From NCBI GenBank assembly GCA_033002965.1, contig JAURVB010012659.1:186001-250000 (forward strand): a stretch of 64,000 nucleotides of DNA, written 5' to 3'. Each line of letters starts with the position of its first letter. Within the stretch, counting starts at the first letter, position 1. Below are positions 57,790-64,000 of this stretch, piece by piece. Under the pieces are notes generated by a model. The model saw nothing but the letters and a program-made list of their open reading frames with translations, searched no databases and was not told the DNA's origin. The DNA comes from Piper betle (Eukaryota; Streptophyta; Magnoliopsida; Piperales; Piperaceae). Made by a program: the position numbers and the translations under genes.

Positions 57790-57941
57790 TGTAACGACCC
57801 GGCCCAAAGTGCAACGTAATGGGCCTAAGTCAATACTTTAAAATGGTTAACCAAGTTTAAGATCTATAGTCCATTCCCATTTATAAACAGGATCTTCTCC
57901 CAGTAGGTATTAGATGTGGGACTAAGATGAGGGATCTCACA
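57790..57941 (-). mobile_element. LTR-A as 5' LTR of the chromovirus unit
   Basis: 152 bp, starting (minus strand) TGTGAGATCCCTCATCTTAG and ending GGGCCGGGTCGTTACA. It differs from the LTR-B sequence at the 3' end of the same gag-pol. Confidence 0.9.
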
Positions 57942-57946
57942 CACTA

Positions 57947-60265
57947 CTGCCATCCGTGTATTGCTCATCCGCCGACTGAGTAGATTAGTTAGAGCTTAGT
58001 AGGGCCAGAACTTGAGGAACAAGATATAGGTATAATGGAAATTAGCAGAATAGAGAAGAATTAGGAAAACTGAGGTTATTTGGATGAGATAGCGTTGGAT
58101 CCGACTTTACAGCTCTCTTGTAATCATTGTCTTGACCTAACACTATTGGGTCAGATGTATATAGCAAGATAATCCCATCAGGCACTATTAGAGCCAGTCT
58201 CATAGGAATGCGCATGGATAGAGTCAGGGAACATGACAGTATGACCTCCAGATGGGATGGTCACAATGATCAGATTGTTTAGATTGCATGATAGTACATC
58301 CAAGGGCCACAACCAACATACTCAGATCAGATGGTTAGTAGATGGTCACACACGCAGTTTGACCTATTTAGCGATGGGCCGTCAGTGATAGGAGTTAGAC
58401 TTGTACTAGAGGATTGGGCATAGATAGAAGGTTAGTGAGGAAGTGTCCTTTAGGAGGATGGTGATTCCCTTATGTTTCGCCAACACAATTAGGTTCTCAC
58501 CTTGAACTATAGGGTTGAGCCTCACTCTGAGTATAGAAGTACCTTCATGGTACTAATTAGGGCTTACAGTGCAAGTAGATGTTTACAAACTGACCTTCTG
58601 ATGAGGATTTCATCCCAATAGGAGAGCGATGTAGACAGAGACTTCATACACCACAAACCATGCTGACCAGACAATGATATCAGTGTATGCTCATCTTGAT
58701 TGATAGCTTTGATTGAGAGTCTACCACAGCGGTAGTAGTCATGTGAGTCAAGATTAGTACTATAAATCTGTACGGGACGATAGGTCACACACCACTGAAG
58801 AGTGGATGAGACATGTGTCAAACCTCATTATGAGTCCCAGGAGACTTGAGGGGAGACAGTGGTTCTTAGGGTCGTTTGAACCCCGCCCGTTTAGAAGTGT
58901 GTGACTAGTATGATATCTAAAAACACGTGTCTATTGTTAGTTAATTGGGCTAGAGCCATGTAGGAGCAATTTCTAAGATTCGTCATTGATTGGCTATTCC
59001 AGAAACTGAAGACCTGTGGCATAGTAAATTGTGGTGACCTTAGAGACAAGTCCATAAACCTACTGATATTTTGGCTACCCTAGTATGCTACATAGGGATT
59101 TCATCTCCCTGCCATTTGCATGATACTCAGACCTTACTACAAATCAGAGTGACATACCTATGTAGAGGGTTTTTCTTAGCCTAGTGGAGTTCTCCATTTA
59201 CCTGGCATCAGATACCACATGTGAGAATGAGATAGCACCTATTGAGAGTTCTTGAGTGGTGTGACTAGTTTCCACGAGATTCAGTCCCCTTTTCTATAAC
59301 CCAAAGATGTCAGATAGAGGAAAGTTTTCACTTGAGAATTTCCACACCGCTCTAGATATATGAGTTCTACTATCAGTTTATCCATAAGATTGAGATGAGT
59401 ATACATTGAGCAGACCACATGCAGACACTACAACCCCATGCAGAGTATGCTATCATACACCTTGAGACACGCTATGTATGTATAGGTATTCTTGCCTCCT
59501 TTCAGCAGTAGTTAGTGGTTGAATAGATAGCCACCATAGCCATAGTATACATTAGAGTCATAGCAGCTATCCTTGTTCTCTTATAGAACAGTGAGATATT
59601 TGACTCAGGATAGAGTCAACTAGGACCTAGTGAGCGGTCCAGTTCCTTATACAGGGACACCTGAGAGTTGGATCTAGACTGGTGACAATGAGCCATGCAA
59701 CTCATTAGTCTATACACCTACCTAACAGGAGACTCATAACACCATAGGATGGTTGTAGGACTTAGGATAGAGTTTCCTGAGAGTATATGTAGTAGGCTTT
59801 TCACATAGATGAGGTTCAAAGAGATGGGTAGATGCTAGCAGGTAGGCCTAGCCCTCGATGTAGTCTTCCTAGATATAGCTCAGATTAGAACCTTGCGATA
59901 CTCTTAAATATCTGCTTGACCAACCCAATAGGACCTTAGGGGTGATCTGGGTTTTCCAACCGAGTTAGCAGTAGGGATCAGAACAGAAGAGCATGATAAT
60001 GGTAATGTCAAAATAGGCATAGGATCAGTAGGGATCAGAATAGAAGAGAATGATGATGGTCATGTAAGGATAGGCACGATAGCTTAGAAACAGAATGTTG
60101 ATATTGACAACATCACTAGTAGAACCTGCCATGACGGCACAGCTATAATAAGTGAGGAGGTGCATGGCTATCGAAGAGTAGAGGATACAACTGGTGTGTA
60201 TCTAATTCCAGGTATTCGTTCAGTAGAACCTCCTTGACTTGAAATTTCGAGGATGAAATTTTTAT
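57947..60265 (+). other. Right internal region of the 17.2-kb element
   Basis: About 2.3 kb with no recognisable pol motif in any frame. The end, CTTGAAATTTCGAGGATGAA, matches the usual close of Tekay-type internal regions. Either coding sequence has decayed beyond recognition or this was non-coding from the start. Confidence 0.6.
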
Positions 60266-60274
60266 GAGGGAAGA
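60266..60274 (+). other. Polypurine tract of the 17.2-kb element
   Basis: GAGGGAAGA, two bases before the TG of the 3' LTR at 60276; it would prime plus-strand synthesis. Confidence 0.75.
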
Positions 60275-60275
60275 T

Positions 60276-63096
60276 TGTAAAACCCACTATTCAAGTCAGG
60301 GTTTTATATCCAGAACCGGTCGGTTCGACTGTTATTTTCGAGTTGAGTTAGTTTTAGAACACGTGTATTGAGCCGACGTCAGTCGCATGTATGAGCTATG
60401 AGGGTCTTGTCTACCCAAGTATATAATGATAACGTTATGAACACAGCAGAATAGAATGAGTTATCAGAATATATGAGAGTAAGCCAGTTATTTTTTTTAA
60501 TTTTTATTTTTATATATAGTGGATCGTAGAATTAGTCTTAGGCCTTTTACCATGTTAGGACGCATTGCATGTAGTTTGGGTGGGTTGATAGTTCTAGAGC
60601 ATATCATTATGATGTTTTGGTGTTTGTTTGATTTTATGGGATTTTCCCGAATTTTTTTAGGATTTAATACGACTTAGTTATTATTCTTAACTTAAGCCGA
60701 ACACGAGTCAAGTATTATTTACTATATTGCCATCCGGTTATTTTTCTTCCCCCGACACTTTCTTTCTTCTTTCCCGTCCAAACCCTAGCTGCACCACCCT
60801 TTGCTTGTTGTTGCCGCCACTGTCAACGCTGGCCTGCCGCCGATCGTCGCGGACTAGCCCCGCCCCAGCGTCGCCATGCCTGCCCGACTATTCCCGGCCA
60901 CCATCTAGCCACCGCAACGCGAGGAAGCTGTACCATTGTGTCGCGCTTCCGATGGTGATCGCATTGCCGCCGATCGTTGCCGCCGTGATCAAGTGGTAGC
61001 CTCGACACCCTTGACCACCTCGACCACCCAGCGACCTTTCCCGACCAGAGTGGAGCCCAGCACTACCCAGTGACCTTTCCCGACCAGAGTTTTGTCAGTT
61101 TTGGCAAGCTACCACTTCCATCGACCATGTCGACGTCATAGATGAGTCGGGCTTGCCGAGCCAGTTCCAAGGGTATCTAATACCCTTACTTTTCGGCCAG
61201 TAGGGGCCGCCGGTGGTTGCTACCGGAAAACCACTAAAAACTGCCGAAAAAACACTGAAACCCGTCAAAAAATCATCGAAACCTACCAGAAAATCAGAAT
61301 TGCTAGAATTCACTGGATCTTCTGTGGAGCTCACCCAGCCAAACCCGATTGAATTTTGGATGCCAAAGAGTGCCGAATTTGAGCTTCGAGACATACGATG
61401 GAACCCTAGCCGTTGCCGACGACATGAGGTATAATTACCTCCGCTTTGATTATTTAAAATTGATGATGATTGTTAGCATAGCATGCTAGAATTGAGTAGT
61501 TGTCATGATGAATGATAGACTATGAATGAAGTGAAGATGTGCATGATGTGAGTTACAGGGAATGAAGGTTAAGTGATCTAACGAAGTAAAGTAAATTTGA
61601 GCACGATAATCGAGTACAATTTAACTTAGGAAATGTAATAAAATTTGTGTTAATAAGATAAGTTATAATTACTTTCACATTTATAATTGTTGACTGTTAT
61701 GGTTGATGTTTGTATTGTGAGTGTGTTTGATCATGACGAGTTTGATTCATCATTTAGTTACCGAGCATTAGTAATTAGTTTTGATGTGTACGTACGGAGT
61801 AAGAGCTCGCCACCTAGGCACGATGACATGCATGGAGCTTCTACTAGGTCCATTTAGGACTTGTCTCTATTTTTACTCTCTTCTATTGTATGTTTGATTT
61901 ATTGCCTACAGGACGGGTTAAGTGGCGTTTTATCGGATCCCACTTAACTCGGCCCATCTAGCCGAACAAATTTTTGAAATAATAACCCTCGAGGATGAGA
62001 TCCCTCGAGAATGATTTCGAAAACAAGATCCACCACAATGAGTGCAACGGGCTTTGGATTAGTGCAGCAGACTGTTCCATTCCTAAGGGATCCTGACAAC
62101 TCCGCGTTTGAGTTCCTCACACCCAGAGAACGTGGAGGTTTACAGGTACTGTTAAGTACAGTGCATGTCCAGACTTGTGGTTTAAAGGGTACTAAAGGCA
62201 ACTACCTGAGAATACTCGGCCTTCGTGCTTAAGGCGAGGAGAAATATGGAGGTAAGGAGAGGGCTTAGGATTTGAGACCAGAAAATGAAGTAAGGAAATG
62301 CCAAGAGAGGCATCAGCAGCAACAGATCAGTCAGTTCGGGACGCTACTAGATCTGCAGCCCAGTGGCTCCTCAGTAGGTGCCCTTCAGAGTGTTCACGAG
62401 GAGTATATGATGTTTTCTTTCATATGAGAGTTTGCTCTCATAGCCAGCTTGTTATAGTTATTTTTTTTCCAGACTAGTAACACTTGTTACTGACGTGTTT
62501 TTATACTATATGTAGGTAACAATCACGAGTTGGAGGAGCACTGTTATCGCTTGCACACATGTCAGTCGATTGAGTGGTTATATTGTGTTTATGATGTTAT
62601 TATATGGTGAATGGTGTGATTAAATGTTTGAGACATGATGATGTAACATGATTAAATGTTAAGACATGATGATAGAATGTGAAACATGAATAGATTGCGC
62701 AGTAGAAACGTTGTGGGTTGAGACCCAAGCTTCAAAGTGAGTTTACAACATATTAGATTGTGTGTGAATGAAATTGTTGATACATGCATATATATTTATA
62801 TATATTATTTTGACAGGTGGCCCTTAATTGTACTTTTTGGGGAGACTATGTCTGTTTTATTTTAGAATTTTTATTGATTTTGATCATAATCGTATTGTTG
62901 TATGAATTACTTTGCATGTCATCCATGTAGTATCATGTTATGATTCTGTATATTTATCCATGCATGACGAGTCCCATCTTTATCTTAAGACGCCAAGATT
63001 AGATCCGCACGAGTTGGGTTCGGGTTAGCCAACCTAACCGAGGCTTGTAACATGCTGGTTCGGTTCACGAGTGTGGACCAGATTTGAGGTGTTACA
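60276..63096 (+). mobile_element. 3' LTR (LTR-C) of the 17.2-kb element
   Basis: Starts TGTAAAACCCACTATTCAAG and ends TTGAGGTGTTACA. It is clearly the partner of 45934-48901 but 147 bp shorter overall. The main gap is near 62038, where GATCCACCACAA jumps to sequence equivalent to about 47840, removing the TATA segment. Confidence 0.92.
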
Positions 63097-63101
63097 ATAC
63101 T
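63097..63101. other. Target site duplication ATACT (right)
   Basis: Partner of 45929-45933. Confidence 0.95.
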
Positions 63102-64000
63102 CATCTTTCATAGGATAGCATTAATTCATACCTAAATCAAAACTAATGTTCTAAACATGTATTATTCAATATATCATCAATACCAAATTGGCCATAAATA
63201 AATCAACATGGTTTATATACATGTACATATTATAAGTAATATAAAAAATGACAAGATTGCATCTCTATTACGTGGGTTAATCATAGAGTTCTGATTATTT
63301 ATTGGCATGACATGAATATAATAATTAATTATGCATATACAGGTATATACGTGCTAACTATAATGTATTAAACACTGTAAGATGAACATGACCAAAATAG
63401 TAATAAAGCATTAATGAAAATTTTAATATACTGTCATAAAATCAATTTAACATATACATAGTATCATAAACAGTCCATATGAACCATAAGTAAAACATAC
63501 AAATATGGAGATTTAATTTGTCATGTTCAACGTGCTACTAACAAAGAAGGAGATGGTATGTATTGGTACCAAGCAATGCTCGGGAGAATAACCTGGAAGA
63601 AAGAAATGGATGGGAAATGGAGTAATATATAAGAGAAAAGGGAAGGGGAAAAGGGAGGTGCGATCGCACATCCCACCATATTTTCAAATCAAGTAAGAGA
63701 TTATTATAATTTTAGCTTAATTATGGTTCCAAAATATTGTCTAACTATGAACATGTGGACAATTTATAAGGTATAAATATTCTGAATCTTAAATTTATGT
63801 CTTCTCATAAGATAGAAGTAAATATTTAGTTATTTTTAACTTTGCTTATTCTTATTTAGTGAATGAATATGGAGTTAAGAAGGGAACTCATATGTGTCTA
63901 TTTATATCCTATGATCTTTACAAGGAAAGCATGTTAAGGAATCCTAGATTTGTTAGATACTCATTGTTGAAAAATCGTCTTTTCTACTCATTTTCTTGTG
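63102..64000. other. AT-rich flank, no recognised gene
   Basis: Continues the sequence interrupted at 45933. A purine-rich patch near 63600-63660 contains no frame of note. No LTR or exon signature was seen up to the window edge. Confidence 0.5.

Larger units (their letters stand above)
50160..57941 (-). mobile_element. Composite insertion bounded by LTR-A on both sides
   Basis: Left to right on the + strand: LTR-A(-) 50160-50311, short internal(-), LTR-A(-) 50469-50621, LTR-B(+) 50622-53693, short internal(+) 53694-53851, LTR-A(+) 53852-53999, start of LTR-B(-) 54000-54791, decayed chromovirus gag-pol(-), LTR-A(-) 57790-57941. CACTA precedes (50155-50159) and follows (57942-57946), compatible with insertion as one unit, though the target is repetitive. 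The first 700 bp or so of LTR-B occurs in both orientations (50622-51330 and 54000-54710), forming a large inverted repeat. Confidence 0.75.
45934..63096 (+). mobile_element. 17.2-kb LTR retrotransposon with giant LTRs, largely non-coding
   Basis: 5' LTR 45934-48901, primer site at 48906, purine tract at 60266, 3' LTR 60276-63096, and ATACT on both sides. Without the inserted unit 50160-57941 its own internal region is about 3.6 kb and shows no recognisable gag-pol, so it fits the LARD (large retrotransposon derivative) description. It would need proteins from a relative. LTR size, the TGTAAAACCC start and the TTTCGAGGATGAAATTTTTA lead-in to the purine tract resemble Tekay/Del chromoviruses, the likely helper lineage. 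Confidence 0.92.

Noticed and set aside
50155..57946. CACTA-superfamily DNA transposon
   Set aside because: CACTA here is the flanking five-base repeat, not a terminal inverted repeat, and the ends are LTR-A.

Overview
The window is nuclear DNA of a flowering plant. The signs are introns with GT/GC..AG borders, two plant transporter families (an amino acid permease and a KUP/HAK/KT potassium transporter remnant), and a dense layer of nested Ty3/gypsy and Ty1/copia LTR retrotransposons, miniature TRIM elements, hAT and MITE-like pieces and long AT-rich spacers. I cannot name the species, and I see no rRNA, genuine tRNA gene, CRISPR array or organellar block. Only one gene looks close to complete: an AAP-type amino acid permease on the + strand (29949-33479, seven exons), which itself carries splice-site oddities.

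Layout. 1-2460 holds LTR fragments and a TG/TA microsatellite. 2946-3185 is a broken hAT transposase tail. 5300-9228 is a large inverted repeat built from two copies of the 5' end of a KUP potassium transporter gene, both broken; one copy continues into exon 2 and a possible exon 3. 9300-11650 has no recognisable gene. 11650 to about 17750 is a decayed minus-strand Tat/Athila-like gypsy element, interrupted by a TRIM (13631-14167) and a solo mini-LTR (17752-17934). About 18790-25060 is a decayed copia element whose reverse transcriptase is split by a 1467-bp solo LTR (22507-23973, target duplication TGTTT). 26600-28660 carries a microsatellite, a MITE-like piece and a 697-bp element between 10-bp direct repeats that contains a tRNA-like segment. 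The permease gene follows, and a 3.5-kb LTR begins 175 bp after its stop codon. 37111-45200 is a pile of gag remnant, TRIM and LTR pieces.

The last third is one 17.2-kb LTR retrotransposon (45934-63096, target duplication ATACT) with nearly 3-kb LTRs and almost no coding capacity of its own. It has received a second unit (50160-57941) bounded on both sides by the same 152-bp LTR. That unit is a patchwork of two LTR families (called LTR-A and LTR-B here) in both orientations around a deleted minus-strand chromovirus gag-pol, and it is the most unusual structure in the window.

Working names used below: LTR-A, 152-bp LTR of the TRIM family (seven copies); LTR-B, long LTR containing a 33-bp minisatellite; LTR-C, 3-kb LTR starting TGTAAAACCC; LTR-D, 1.25-kb relative of LTR-B; LTR-E, 3.5-kb LTR beside the permease gene. 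All coordinates come from reading the sequence by eye; LTR ends supported by target duplications are exact, other edges are approximate.
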